A stretch of DNA of 24,853 nt from Euryarchaeota archaeon UBA23 (lineage in GTDB: Archaea; Thermoplasmatota; Poseidoniia; Poseidoniales; Thalassarchaeaceae), in contig DAIJ01000015.1 of assembly GCA_002498725.1 (NCBI GenBank), forward strand, positions 4,275 to 29,127, written 5' to 3'. Numbering within the stretch: the stretch's first letter is position 1; the number at the start of each line of letters is the position of its first letter. The notes below the pieces were generated by a model. It was not told where the DNA came from and searched no databases. It saw only the letters and a program-made list of their open reading frames with translations. The position numbers and the translations under genes are program-made. This document shows, one piece after another, positions 1-7,981 of this stretch.

Positions 1-666
1 CGTCCTGGCCCTCTATTCACAAATGTCTTACTCGCTGATGAAATTAATCGTGCTCCACCTAAGACACAAGCTGCTCTGCTTGAAGCTATGGAAGAGAAAC
101 AAGTTACAATTGAAGGTATAACTCACAAACTACCTGCTCCATTCATCACAATGGCTACACAAAACCCAATTGAGCAAGAAGGAACATATCCTCTGCCTGA
201 AGCACAGATGGATCGATTCATGATGAAGATGTCAATGGGCTATCCTGACAGACAAGAAGAAAAATCTATCCTACAGAGGAGAAAATTACGAGGAAAGGAT
301 GACTACGATATCGAACAGATAACATCACCAAAGAAAGTTGTTGCAATGCAAAAAGCACTAGAAACCGTACATGTAGATACTGCAATCCTCTCATACATTG
401 TAGAATTAGTTCATCGAACTCGTGAAGATCATCGAGTTATTACTGGCGCATCACCGCGTGCAAGTCAGTCTCTATTCAAGACGGCAAGGGCTAGTGCTGC
501 TATTGACGGACGAGACTATGTTATTCCAGATGATGTGAAGAGCGTTGCTTTACAAGTTGTCAGTCACAGAATCGTACTAAAACCAGAATCAAAGATTCGT
601 GGGGTCACAGGACAGCACATTATGAGGAAGATTCTGAGTGAAGTTCCTGTACCAGTAATCCAGTAA
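1..666 (+). CDS. MoxR-family AAA+ ATPase (5' end missing)
   Basis: The reading frame is open from the first base, so the gene is truncated at the window edge and lacks its N-terminus with Walker A. The visible part begins just before the Walker B region (LLADEINRAPPKTQAALLEA), followed by a sensor-1 motif (ATQNP), the MDRF segment typical of MoxR proteins, and a C-terminal helical lid containing GASPRASQSL. MoxR ATPases act as cytoplasmic chaperones that help load metal cofactors or assemble complexes, often with VWA-domain partners. No VWA gene follows it here; the next gene is a membrane protein 28 nt downstream. Family assignment is firm; the specific client is unknown. Confidence 0.93.
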   Translation, partial: RPGPLFTNVLLADEINRAPPKTQAALLEAMEEKQVTIEGITHKLPAPFITMATQNPIEQEGTYPLPEAQMDRFMMKMSMGYPDRQEEKSILQRRKLRGKDDYDIEQITSPKKVVAMQKALETVHVDTAILSYIVELVHRTREDHRVITGASPRASQSLFKTARASAAIDGRDYVIPDDVKSVALQVVSHRIVLKPESKIRGVTGQHIMRKILSEVPVPVIQ

Positions 667-694
667 TTTAACCCCAATCACATTTGGGTGTTAA

Positions 695-1390
695 GTGCTA
701 TACCTCTATCAGAGAGACGTGGGACTCTACGATTTGTTGCGACCTGCTAAGAAAGTTCCTTCCACTTGGTGGAGTTCTAAAGACCCTATGTCTGTAAAAC
801 CTAGATTATCTACAATTACAATTCTAGTGACTGGATTATTGATTTTTGGAGCTGGCGATGCTATTCTAATCGCTGCTGGAGTTGGAAATACACCCTGGAC
901 TGTTTTGGCTGAAGGAATGGCTGTGAAAATTGGATGGACTGTTGGGCAATCTACCTTCTTAGTTAGTGTATTAGTTCTTTTTTTATGGATTCCTTTGAAG
1001 GAAAAACCCGGTGTAGGAACTATTCTTAACGCTATTTTAATTGCAGCTGTAATTCATTATATGGATGGGTTTTTGCCAAATCCTGAAAAATTTGAATGGC
1101 AAATATTGCAGGTTTTAGTTGGCTCAATTTTAGTAGGGATTGGTAGTGGCCTGTATCTTACAGCAAATCTAGGACCAGGTCCTAGAGATGGCTGGATGAC
1201 AGGTATACAAAGAGTCACGGGTATTCCAATAGGAAGAGTTAGAGGTTCAATTGAGATTAGTGTACTGGTCATAGGTTGGTTATTGGGAGGGACTTTTGGA
1301 ATTGGTACAATCATATTTGCACTCATTATAGGACCTGTTGTGGCAAGTTGCCTTAACCTAGCAGGAAAGGTAGGTTCAGTAGAATCCTAA
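695..1390 (+). CDS. YczE/YitT-like integral membrane protein
   Basis: A 231-residue hydrophobic protein with about five or six membrane segments. The segment LTANLGPGPRDGWMTGIQR followed by G-x-x-I-G-R-V-R and an IE..VLVIGWLLGG stretch is the hallmark of the YczE/YitT family of bacterial and archaeal membrane proteins, whose transport or regulatory role is unknown. The start is uncertain: GTG at 695 gives a 31-residue hydrophilic leader, whereas ATG at 788 gives 200 residues, closer to the usual family length. It follows the MoxR gene and precedes ParA by 6 nt, so the three may be co-transcribed. Confidence 0.8.
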   Translation: MLYLYQRDVGLYDLLRPAKKVPSTWWSSKDPMSVKPRLSTITILVTGLLIFGAGDAILIAAGVGNTPWTVLAEGMAVKIGWTVGQSTFLVSVLVLFLWIPLKEKPGVGTILNAILIAAVIHYMDGFLPNPEKFEWQILQVLVGSILVGIGSGLYLTANLGPGPRDGWMTGIQRVTGIPIGRVRGSIEISVLVIGWLLGGTFGIGTIIFALIIGPVVASCLNLAGKVGSVES

Positions 1391-1432
1391 CGAGAAGTGG
1401 AAATACCGGACATTACTGCGAGTAGCCATATA

Positions 1433-2338
1433 ATGGCCGAACCACTAGTAATAGCTTGTATCAATCACAAAGGTGGTTGTGGAAAAACCACGACTGCTGT
1501 GAATTTAGCAGCGGCACTTTCTGCGGGTAACAAAGATATGGAAATTCCCAAACGGAGAGTCCTTCTAATTGATCTTGATCCTAAGGGAAATATAGCCACT
1601 ACTTTTGGAATTGATAAAAGGAATTTAGGCCCTAGTATGAATGAATTATTCAAGGGAGGAGTGGATTCTTCGTCGATAAAGTTGAATGAATGTTTAATCA
1701 GTCCAAAAACCCTTACAAAATCTATGCAAAATGCTTTTGTCAGACAAAATCCAGAACGTAAAAGAGGCCCACCTAAAGATCTCAAGGTAGATAATTTGTG
1801 GCTATTACCTGCAGATTTAGATTTGTCCGGCGTTGAAATAGATCTTGCTACTCGAATAGGAAGAGAGAATAGACTAAGATTAGCAATGCAAAATACAGTA
1901 AGTCAATTTGATGTAATAATTATTGATGCACCAGCATCACTTGGATTATTGACAATAAATGCTCTAGCAGCAGCACAATGGGTTCTGATCCCGGTTCAAG
2001 CAGAATTCTACGCACTAGAAAACATGAGTCAGTTAATGGATACAATAAGAAATGTGCAAAAGGCCGTTAATCCAGGTCTACGTCTATTTGGGATTACACT
2101 AACGATGGTTCAACGTAGTAGACTTTCAGGAACTGTTGCTGAACAGGCAAGGAAACATTTTGGAGATCGGTTATTCAAAACAGAAATCCCTCGATTAGTA
2201 TCTATTGCCGAAGCCCCATTAGATGGAGCACCTATTGTAATTGGTATGAAGCCCAACAAGTCAAATCCCGGCTCATTAGCATACTGGAATTTAGCAAGTG
2301 AAGTTAGTGAGAGAATTGAAATTATTATCAAATCTTGA
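1433..2338 (+). CDS. ParA/Soj-family ATPase (orphan)
   Basis: A 301-residue P-loop ATPase of the ParA/MinD group. The deviant Walker A motif KGGCGKTT is at residues 13-20, with the signature lysine at 13. A Walker A' region reads LLIDLDPKGN, and the Walker B region reads IIIDAPASLGLLTINAL, where most ParA proteins have DCPPSLG. A basic insert around NPERKRGPP lies between these motifs. ParA proteins bind DNA non-specifically and position chromosomes, plasmids or protein complexes. No ParB-like gene lies beside it. The ATG at 1433 is preferred because it places the P-loop close to the N-terminus as usual; an in-frame GTG at 1397 would add 12 residues and leave only 6 nt after the previous gene. 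Confidence 0.9.
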   Translation: MAEPLVIACINHKGGCGKTTTAVNLAAALSAGNKDMEIPKRRVLLIDLDPKGNIATTFGIDKRNLGPSMNELFKGGVDSSSIKLNECLISPKTLTKSMQNAFVRQNPERKRGPPKDLKVDNLWLLPADLDLSGVEIDLATRIGRENRLRLAMQNTVSQFDVIIIDAPASLGLLTINALAAAQWVLIPVQAEFYALENMSQLMDTIRNVQKAVNPGLRLFGITLTMVQRSRLSGTVAEQARKHFGDRLFKTEIPRLVSIAEAPLDGAPIVIGMKPNKSNPGSLAYWNLASEVSERIEIIIKS

Positions 2339-2410
2339 AATGATCCCTTAAGAATTTTAAAAAAAAGTTCCTTTCAAGACTTTATTAACCTCCGTCCTTG
2401 ACAATATTCT

Positions 2411-2415
2411 AGGAG
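2411..2415 (+). promoter_or_regulatory. Shine-Dalgarno site of the methyltransferase gene
   Basis: AGGAG lies 8 nt before the ATG at 2424. The region upstream (2339-2410) is AT-rich and contains TTTATTAA-like sequence suited to a TATA element, suggesting that the methyltransferase has its own promoter rather than relying on read-through from ParA. Confidence 0.6.
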
Positions 2416-2423
2416 TTGTCTCC

Positions 2424-3209
2424 ATGCTCAAAATATCTGCCATCAAGAATCAATTGATTCAAGGAGATGTTGTAGATGTTCTGAAAACAATTCCGGATAA
2501 AGTCTTTGATTTCGGATTCACATCACCTCCTTATAATTTGAAAAATTCTACAGGAAATGGAATGAAAGATGGAAGAGGAGGAAAATGGTCGAATGCCAAA
2601 TTGTTAGAGGGGTATGAAAACCATGGAGATAGTATGCCTCATGATGAATATGTTGCTTGGCAAAGAGAAGTGATTTCAGAAGTAATGCGGACTCTGAAAG
2701 ATAATGGGGCATTTTTCTACAATCACAAATGGAGAGTACAAGGAGGCTTGATTCAGGACCGAAGTGACATCCTTGAGGGTTTTCCAGTTAGACAGATTAT
2801 CATCTGGAAAAGAAAGGGCGGTATTAATTTCAACCCCGGATATTTTCTACCCACATATGAAGTGATCTATGTGATTGCGAAAAAAGATTTCAGACTCGAA
2901 AAAGGAGTCAACAAGTGGGGTGATGTGTGGGAAATAACTCAAGACATCAATAATCCACACCCCGCATCTTTCCCACTCGAACTTGCTGATAAAGTAGTCC
3001 AAGCATGTCCTGGTAACATGGTCATTGACCCTTTCATGGGTTCGGGTACCACAGCTATTGCTGCAATGAAAAATGAGAAACATTATTGTGGGATTGAATT
3101 ATCTGAAAGTTATCTAGAACTTGCAAAAAAAAGAATTGCACACTTCGACAAATTTGGACATGACGAAAAATGGTCGAAACCGAAAACAAAAACCCTCGGT
3201 GATTTCTGA
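2424..3209 (+). CDS. Beta-class site-specific DNA methyltransferase (likely N4-cytosine)
   Basis: A 261-residue protein with amino-methyltransferase motifs in the beta-class order. The catalytic motif IV TSPPYN is at 33-38, motif X-like HPASFP at 179-184 and the AdoMet-binding motif I DPFMGSGTT at 202-210, followed by GIELSESYLELA (motif II). SPPY is most often found in enzymes making N4-methylcytosine, though some N6-adenine enzymes share it. It ends 17 nt from the 3' end of the convergent endonuclease-like gene, so the pair reads as modification plus restriction. Known MvaI/BcnI systems use N4-cytosine methylation, which fits. The recognition site cannot be read from the sequence. Confidence 0.9.
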   Translation: MLKISAIKNQLIQGDVVDVLKTIPDKVFDFGFTSPPYNLKNSTGNGMKDGRGGKWSNAKLLEGYENHGDSMPHDEYVAWQREVISEVMRTLKDNGAFFYNHKWRVQGGLIQDRSDILEGFPVRQIIIWKRKGGINFNPGYFLPTYEVIYVIAKKDFRLEKGVNKWGDVWEITQDINNPHPASFPLELADKVVQACPGNMVIDPFMGSGTTAIAAMKNEKHYCGIELSESYLELAKKRIAHFDKFGHDEKWSKPKTKTLGDF

Positions 3210-3226
3210 TCTCTTCAAACTAAATA

Positions 3227-4462
3227 CTAACATAGTTGATTTGAATTCTCAAATAATTCACTAAGTCGATTACTTCTAATTCTAAATTTAGTTCCATGAT
3301 TATGCCCGGTACGTAAGTCAAAATCAACAAGTATATCACCCGAATTAACAAGATCAAGGAAACAATCTAGATTACATTCACCGAAGATCCAAGCCTTCTC
3401 ATATCTGTGCTGACGGATTCCATTATTTCTCCTACTTGATACTTCAACAAATACGACATTTTGTAATTTATCTTGTAATTTATTGTAAATGGTGATATCA
3501 TGTTCACCATCGGGATTAATTACCCAGTATTTTGGAAGTATATTTTGATAATTTTCATTAGCACATATCAAGTCTGAATAATCTCCAAGCGTTTCATATG
3601 GCTCATATTCAAGTGCGGGATTATTCCGAGAAACTTGATCTGCATTATGGGCAAAATTCAGTCTATTTCCTTCAATATGAATGTAGAAACCTCTGGTTGT
3701 GCTGTCACATTGAGTTGTGGAAGAGAATCGTAAACAATTTTCTCTTGTAGAATGCGGCCATCCCAGTGTGTCAAGGAATTGATTGCTGTCGAAAGGACGT
3801 GGATAAGGATCTGCATGGAATAACGTTACTAGAGAAGCGCTCTCTCGCCTCTGAGTTTTCAGTTCAAAAATCCCATAATCTGCAATTGAAAGATTATTTT
3901 CTTCAATTCCAAGGAGGTCTTCAAGTAGATTTCCAGCGCCTCCATCGTTACCATCTCGAGGATCATCGTGCCACTCGCCGATTATATCCTTCAGAGAATC
4001 TCGTAATTGATTTAATCCAAAATTTCTTAAATTTCCTTCTGATTTTCCAGTTGAATGCACTGAATCTCTAATTGAATTGAACATAGCAGAGATAAAGATA
4101 ATCGGAATTATTATAATAATAATTCCAACGACATTGGAATTGAAAATCTCATTTGGAATACTGATGCTTGGTCCAAAATAGAATCCTATGACAAACATTA
4201 GTGATATTATTCCAATAGTCTGCTTGTCAGAAGTTTCGAGATTAAGCGGTGAATTATCGAAAATTCCAGTTATTAACCAGAGTATTGCAATTAACAAAAG
4301 AAATAATGGTACAGTTTGTATAGCTCCATCTCCTGTAAATCCGTAACCATCTCCGGCTCTCAAAGATGCATCAACAAGATACAGTAATCTAGCCGCTAAT
4401 ACTACTATCATCAAAGCCAATACTACTAAGATCGTCATTCTGTTCTCTACTTTCATTTCCAT
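3227..4462 (-). CDS. Membrane-anchored MvaI/BcnI-type restriction endonuclease
   Basis: A 411-residue protein in two parts. Residues 1-130 carry four predicted membrane helices (about 9-30, 50-68, 82-98 and 109-127, the last with a run of isoleucines). Residues 145-408 resemble the MvaI/BcnI monomeric restriction endonucleases: a GAGNLLEDLLGI segment at 175-186, then D195-x4-E200-x-K202 within ADYGIFELKTQR (a PD-(D/E)xK active site), then ASLVTLFHADP, and near the C-terminus HNHGTKFRIR, matching the family's conserved His-Gly-Thr motif. Stand-alone family members are about 240 residues and soluble, so the membrane module is extra. An even number of helices would leave both ends on one side, presumably the cytoplasm. 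It begins 1 nt after the stop of the upstream regulator gene and is convergent with a methyltransferase. Confidence 0.8.
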   Translation of the reverse strand: MEMKVENRMTILVVLALMIVVLAARLLYLVDASLRAGDGYGFTGDGAIQTVPLFLLLIAILWLITGIFDNSPLNLETSDKQTIGIISLMFVIGFYFGPSISIPNEIFNSNVVGIIIIIIPIIFISAMFNSIRDSVHSTGKSEGNLRNFGLNQLRDSLKDIIGEWHDDPRDGNDGGAGNLLEDLLGIEENNLSIADYGIFELKTQRRESASLVTLFHADPYPRPFDSNQFLDTLGWPHSTRENCLRFSSTTQCDSTTRGFYIHIEGNRLNFAHNADQVSRNNPALEYEPYETLGDYSDLICANENYQNILPKYWVINPDGEHDITIYNKLQDKLQNVVFVEVSSRRNNGIRQHRYEKAWIFGECNLDCFLDLVNSGDILVDFDLRTGHNHGTKFRIRSNRLSELFENSNQLC

Positions 4463-4463
4463 A

Positions 4464-4958
4464 TTACTTTCCTCCCTTTGTCAACTCTACTCTCTTACCC
4501 ATTCCATCTCTGACTCGCCTGATTAAACCTGAATTCTCCATTCTAGACAGAATTCTACTTGCTTTAGAATTAGTAAAGCCACTTTTTTTAACTAATTCTG
4601 CTTGCCAAATTGTAGTCATTTTTCCTGTGTTCTTATTTTCATTCAAGATGTCAATTATAATTTTCTCGTCTGATGAAAGCATTGGTATATTATCATTTGA
4701 AAATGATGTGTTCAATACTGCAGATCTTGTAGACCTACTAGGGTCATTAAGCCAAGTAAGGGAAATACCAATCACTATACCAACACTAGTTAGGAATAGT
4801 GAATATAGAAGATAAGGAGCATTTCCACTCAGAGAATCTGAACTCATTGTAAATGGAAATAAAATTAACAGAATAAGCATAAAACCAGCAAGAGCTAATG
4901 TTAACTTAGCAATATGATCCATCTTAACAGATTCATCGGATCGCATACCATCTGCCAT
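4464..4958 (-). CDS. Membrane protein with C-terminal winged-helix DNA-binding domain
   Basis: A 164-residue protein with two predicted membrane helices (about 16-36 and 48-70) and a cytosolic C-terminal region (95-164). That region has the MarR-like winged-helix pattern: the helix-turn-helix segment WQAELVKKSGFTNSKASRIL, then MENSGLIRR and a short basic wing (RDGMGKRVELT). It is probably a membrane-bound transcription regulator. It is directly coupled to the endonuclease gene, so it is a good candidate controller of that R-M locus, although many marine archaea carry similar stand-alone proteins. The ATG at 4958 is used; an in-frame ATG at 4946 is an alternative. The AT-rich sequence around 4978-4984 sits at the distance expected for a leaderless promoter. 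Confidence 0.78.
   Translation of the reverse strand: MADGMRSDESVKMDHIAKLTLALAGFMLILLILFPFTMSSDSLSGNAPYLLYSLFLTSVGIVIGISLTWLNDPSRSTRSAVLNTSFSNDNIPMLSSDEKIIIDILNENKNTGKMTTIWQAELVKKSGFTNSKASRILSRMENSGLIRRVRDGMGKRVELTKGGK
4471..4475 (-). promoter_or_regulatory. Shine-Dalgarno site inside the upstream gene
   Basis: On the minus strand GGAGG lies 8 nt before the endonuclease ATG (4462). It is embedded in the last codons of the winged-helix gene, whose stop is 1 nt from the start. This arrangement points to translational coupling of regulator and endonuclease. Confidence 0.7.
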
Positions 4959-4993
4959 GATCTGTGCTATAGAGGCTAAATTTGAAGTTTGGG

Positions 4994-5023
4994 CGGCTCG
5001 GTGCGATTGTACGCACCGAGCCG
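4994..5023 (-). terminator. Perfect 12-bp inverted repeat (hairpin), probable terminator
   Basis: CGGCTCGGTGCG (4994-5005) is followed by a 6-nt loop and its exact complement at 5012-5023. The GC-rich stem stands out in AT-rich flanks. It begins about 22 nt downstream of the stop of the acidic secreted protein (minus strand) and just upstream of the presumed promoter of the winged-helix/endonuclease pair. A transcript boundary is the simplest reading. No long U-run follows on the minus strand, so an operator or RNA-processing signal is possible. Confidence 0.6.
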
Positions 5024-5045
5024 ATTTCGTGTTTCTTTAGATGAA

Positions 5046-6260
5046 TTAGTAGCACAGTTGTCTCTCTTCAGACCATGTGCCGCCACTAGCCTCGCATTCC
5101 TCTTGCGAGGTTGCTGAATCATTGGACTGATCCTCTCGGTCTTCTTCGGTATCATCAGAATCTGAAGTTTCTTCTTCTCTATCATCTTCTGGTCTGTCCT
5201 CTCGATCCCTATCTTTGTCACAATCTCTATCAAACTCGGGCCAAACACATGCTGATCTATCATCGGCTACTATCCAATCTCCGCCTCTCAACTCACACAT
5301 CTCCTGTGTGACCTCTATATCTGCCATGACATGGATCTCTCGGTCGAAATCATCTCGATTTTCCTTCTCTCCCAATTCTCCTCGAATTGCGTCGCTGAAT
5401 CTCTCTAACAGTCCGCGTCGATCATGCTTACCACGATCACACTTCTTGTCCTCTGCACACATTATGTGTCGATCGTGTTTTTCCATCATAATATCATGGA
5501 TTGATGTGATCGCTGAAGGATCAGCGGTGCATTCATCGTCCTTAAGACAATATGCAATAGCAATGGAGGCGGCTTCCAGCATTTCAGCTCTATCTTTAGC
5601 ATAGTCCATCTTCCGGTCGTCATCCCAGTGATGCCAATTCTCCTTGTCCATGAATTTATCACACCACTCCTGCTTTTCATCAGACCACATCTCTCTTGTT
5701 CTGCAGTCGAACAACTCATCATTACCGTTATCTGAAGACGCGGTCTCATCGTCCTGACCATCATCATCCACCATCATCATCTGCTCCTCTTCTTGGAGTT
5801 CTTCTTGGGAATGTGCGTCAATCTTTTTCTGCATGTCAATATGCTTAGTCTCCATGTTATCGATCATATCCTGAAGATCGTCGAATTCTGCAGTACACTC
5901 TGTCTGCTCTTGACAGAACTTCAGAGCGATGATGAACTCTTGGCCTGCTGCAATCCTCTGCTCGAGGTGCTCAACCCTATCATCCATCCTGTCATCCATT
6001 CTATCACTCATAATACTACGAATGAATTCTTTGGCACCATTCTTCATCGGGCCATCATCAGAATCTCTTTCATCCCAGCCTTCATCATCAGTTGCGTCAT
6101 CAACGACTCCTGCCGCCCAATCATCCTCAGCATATGTCGGTGCTGCAAATTCCTCTAGGCTTGCTCCAACTGATGCACCTGCAAATAATGCTAGTACTGC
6201 TAGTGCAACCATTGCCTGTGTTCTAACTCGGTTTTTTACGGTAGCATTGTCAACCTTCAT
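5046..6260 (-). CDS. Secreted, highly acidic protein with repeated Cys modules
   Basis: A 404-residue protein from ATG 6260 (a GTG at 6266 is an alternative). The N-terminus has a short basic stretch and a hydrophobic segment ending in GASVGAS, a signal peptide or anchor. The rest is dominated by Asp and Glu, with mixed-charge runs such as DRMDDRMDDRVEH. Two related helical units each carry a C-x5-C-T-A motif (C116/C122 and C238/C244) followed by a D-I/M-rich helix. The C-terminus has two C-x3-GG-x-W-x7/8-C modules (from C322 and from C389), the second at the very end. The cysteines suggest disulfides outside the cell; the acidity suggests ion binding or a surface coat. I do not recognise a named family. 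Confidence 0.75.
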   Translation of the reverse strand: MKVDNATVKNRVRTQAMVALAVLALFAGASVGASLEEFAAPTYAEDDWAAGVVDDATDDEGWDERDSDDGPMKNGAKEFIRSIMSDRMDDRMDDRVEHLEQRIAAGQEFIIALKFCQEQTECTAEFDDLQDMIDNMETKHIDMQKKIDAHSQEELQEEEQMMMVDDDGQDDETASSDNGNDELFDCRTREMWSDEKQEWCDKFMDKENWHHWDDDRKMDYAKDRAEMLEAASIAIAYCLKDDECTADPSAITSIHDIMMEKHDRHIMCAEDKKCDRGKHDRRGLLERFSDAIRGELGEKENRDDFDREIHVMADIEVTQEMCELRGGDWIVADDRSACVWPEFDRDCDKDRDREDRPEDDREEETSDSDDTEEDREDQSNDSATSQEECEASGGTWSEERQLCY

Positions 6261-6348
6261 AATCACTCACTTAACACACGGGAAATCGCAAAACCATATC
6301 ATAACATGGTATAATTGTGCGAATTTTAGTGAAAAAACCTGAAAAAGG

Positions 6349-7473
6349 TCATTTCCCATTTGAACGCTCTAAGGCACTTTGTCTGGCCTCAATCAAAATT
6401 GTCTCCCATTTGATTTTTAATTCGGATTCAAGAGATTTTAGCATCTCTTTGATCTCTTTCTTAGAGATCTCTTCTCGCTTAGAAAACTGATCTTCTAATT
6501 TCTTCATAAGATCGTCTTCTTTCTTTTTTCTTGAGTCTGCAAGCTTCTGCTCCATCTCCACTTCTTTCTCTAGAGCAAACTCCTGACGTTTTAGTAGAAG
6601 AGCAGATTCCATTGTCTCTCTTTCGGCTGAAAACCAACGATCTAATTCTGCTAACATACTTACTTCAGTTTCTTCCTCAAGTGATTTAAGACGAACATCA
6701 ACGTCTGCAATCATTCCCGCTTCAAGAGATTTCAATTCGTCTGCAAGTTGTTTTTCAAGTTCTTTCTCTCTATTCTTACGGGATTCGGCAAGTCTTTCAC
6801 GCATTGCAATTTCTTGCTCTAATCTATGTGCCTCTACTTTACGATGAATCTTTGATTCTTCTGCCTCTCTAAGGTCCATCTCAACCCTGCGTTCCATTCT
6901 CTCCATCTCTTGAGCCGCTTCTAATTCCAAACGATCATTCAGGAACGCCTTACGTCGATCAAATTCTGTTTCCATCTCTGACTTGAGACGATCTCGAAGT
7001 TTTGACGTGTGATCTTCGATTCTTCTGTCTCTTTCAAGGTCTAATTGCTCACGAAGACGATTCTCTTCACGTCTCAATCGATGAAGCATCTCTTCACGGA
7101 GAAGTCGTTCTTCACGTTCAAGCGCTTCGGTTTCTAGACGTTCCATTTCAACTTCCAATTCAGCACGCATATCGGCTTCTATTCTGTGAAGTTCTTCCTC
7201 AAACAAGATATCATTTGCCTTTCTTAAGGCACCACGCATACCCTCAACTCTTTCTCCCATTTCTGCAACTCTTCTACGTCTTTCACGTCGCATACTAGAG
7301 CGCAGCTTTGATTCATCATCAAGACGGTCTTGGGCTCTTCCCAATGTATCGATGGCTGAAGCCGCAGATCTTACATGAGCTTCGCGAAGTGCCGCTAGAT
7401 CATCGATAACATCATTGTCATCTACATCTGGCGACTTGCTCTCACTCACAGTCCATCCCCGTTTGTACGGCAT
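6349..7473 (-). CDS. Long charged coiled-coil protein
   Basis: About 374 residues, almost all Glu, Arg, Lys, Leu and Met in heptad-like patterns from roughly residue 40 to the end, with no cysteine and no membrane segment. It contains repeated L-E-x-E-x-E/R blocks and two related segments, RLAESRKNREKELEKQL and KLADSRKKKEDDLMKKL, indicating internal duplication. A rod-like structural or scaffolding role is likely, but no specific family is recognisable. The start is uncertain: ATG 7473, GTG 7449 (giving a short acidic SESKSPDVDDND N-terminus) and TTG 7503 are in frame. It is the last gene of a same-strand series after the metal ATPase and the zinc-ribbon protein. Confidence 0.8.
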   Translation of the reverse strand: MPYKRGWTVSESKSPDVDDNDVIDDLAALREAHVRSAASAIDTLGRAQDRLDDESKLRSSMRRERRRRVAEMGERVEGMRGALRKANDILFEEELHRIEADMRAELEVEMERLETEALEREERLLREEMLHRLRREENRLREQLDLERDRRIEDHTSKLRDRLKSEMETEFDRRKAFLNDRLELEAAQEMERMERRVEMDLREAEESKIHRKVEAHRLEQEIAMRERLAESRKNREKELEKQLADELKSLEAGMIADVDVRLKSLEEETEVSMLAELDRWFSAERETMESALLLKRQEFALEKEVEMEQKLADSRKKKEDDLMKKLEDQFSKREEISKKEIKEMLKSLESELKIKWETILIEARQSALERSNGK

Positions 7474-7562
7474 AAGACCCCTATTTGATAGCGCAGGGTG
7501 CAATTCTACACAATAATGCTGTTTTCTAGGCTATGCTTAGTTTATCAAATATCAAAATTTTA

Positions 7563-7958
7563 CTAGAATGTTACATGAAAAGAGGAGTCGCATGCAGGAC
7601 AATTCAACTGTCTCTTTCCTGGCTTCGGCCTAATACGAAGAATCCTTTCACACCCAGGACAATCGATTTCTACTTTGACTATCTTTGGAGTAAGAGTAAA
7701 TTCTCGCGAACAGGCTCCGCAGCTGAGATCTACTGGACGATCCTCAGTTCCGGCAACCAGAATTGTATGACAATGAGGGCATGGTACTTTCTCTTCTTGA
7801 AGTGCTTTAATTGTAGGTTCATGTGAAACTTTACATCCTGCACCACAAACTTCACAGAATACTTCACCCAAACCGGGAGGTAACATATGCCCGCAATTAA
7901 CGCATTCTGCCAGAGGCGGTGCGTGCTTTGATTCGACCTCGACCATGTCCGACATCAT
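7563..7958 (-). CDS. Small protein with three zinc ribbons
   Basis: A 131-residue protein with six CxxC knuckles at residues 19-22, 35-38, 60-63, 80-83, 100-103 and 120-123, pairing into three four-cysteine zinc ribbons separated by short strands. Such proteins usually bind nucleic acid or protein partners in the cytoplasm. It begins 23 nt after the stop of the heavy-metal ATPase and is probably co-transcribed with it. A link to metal handling is possible but unproven. The start codon ATG 7958 is followed at once by a second ATG at 7955, either of which may be used. Confidence 0.85.
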   Translation of the reverse strand: MMSDMVEVESKHAPPLAECVNCGHMLPPGLGEVFCEVCGAGCKVSHEPTIKALQEEKVPCPHCHTILVAGTEDRPVDLSCGACSREFTLTPKIVKVEIDCPGCERILRIRPKPGKRQLNCPACDSSFHVTF

Positions 7959-7981
7959 CTAACCCTACTGCTTTTGGTTAA

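Noticed and set aside
3766..4071. A 101-codon plus-strand frame inside the endonuclease gene
   Set aside because: It lies opposite the conserved endonuclease motifs and has no recognisable features.
7533..7826. A 97-codon plus-strand frame
   Set aside because: It overlaps the zinc-ribbon gene, whose six CxxC motifs show the true coding strand.
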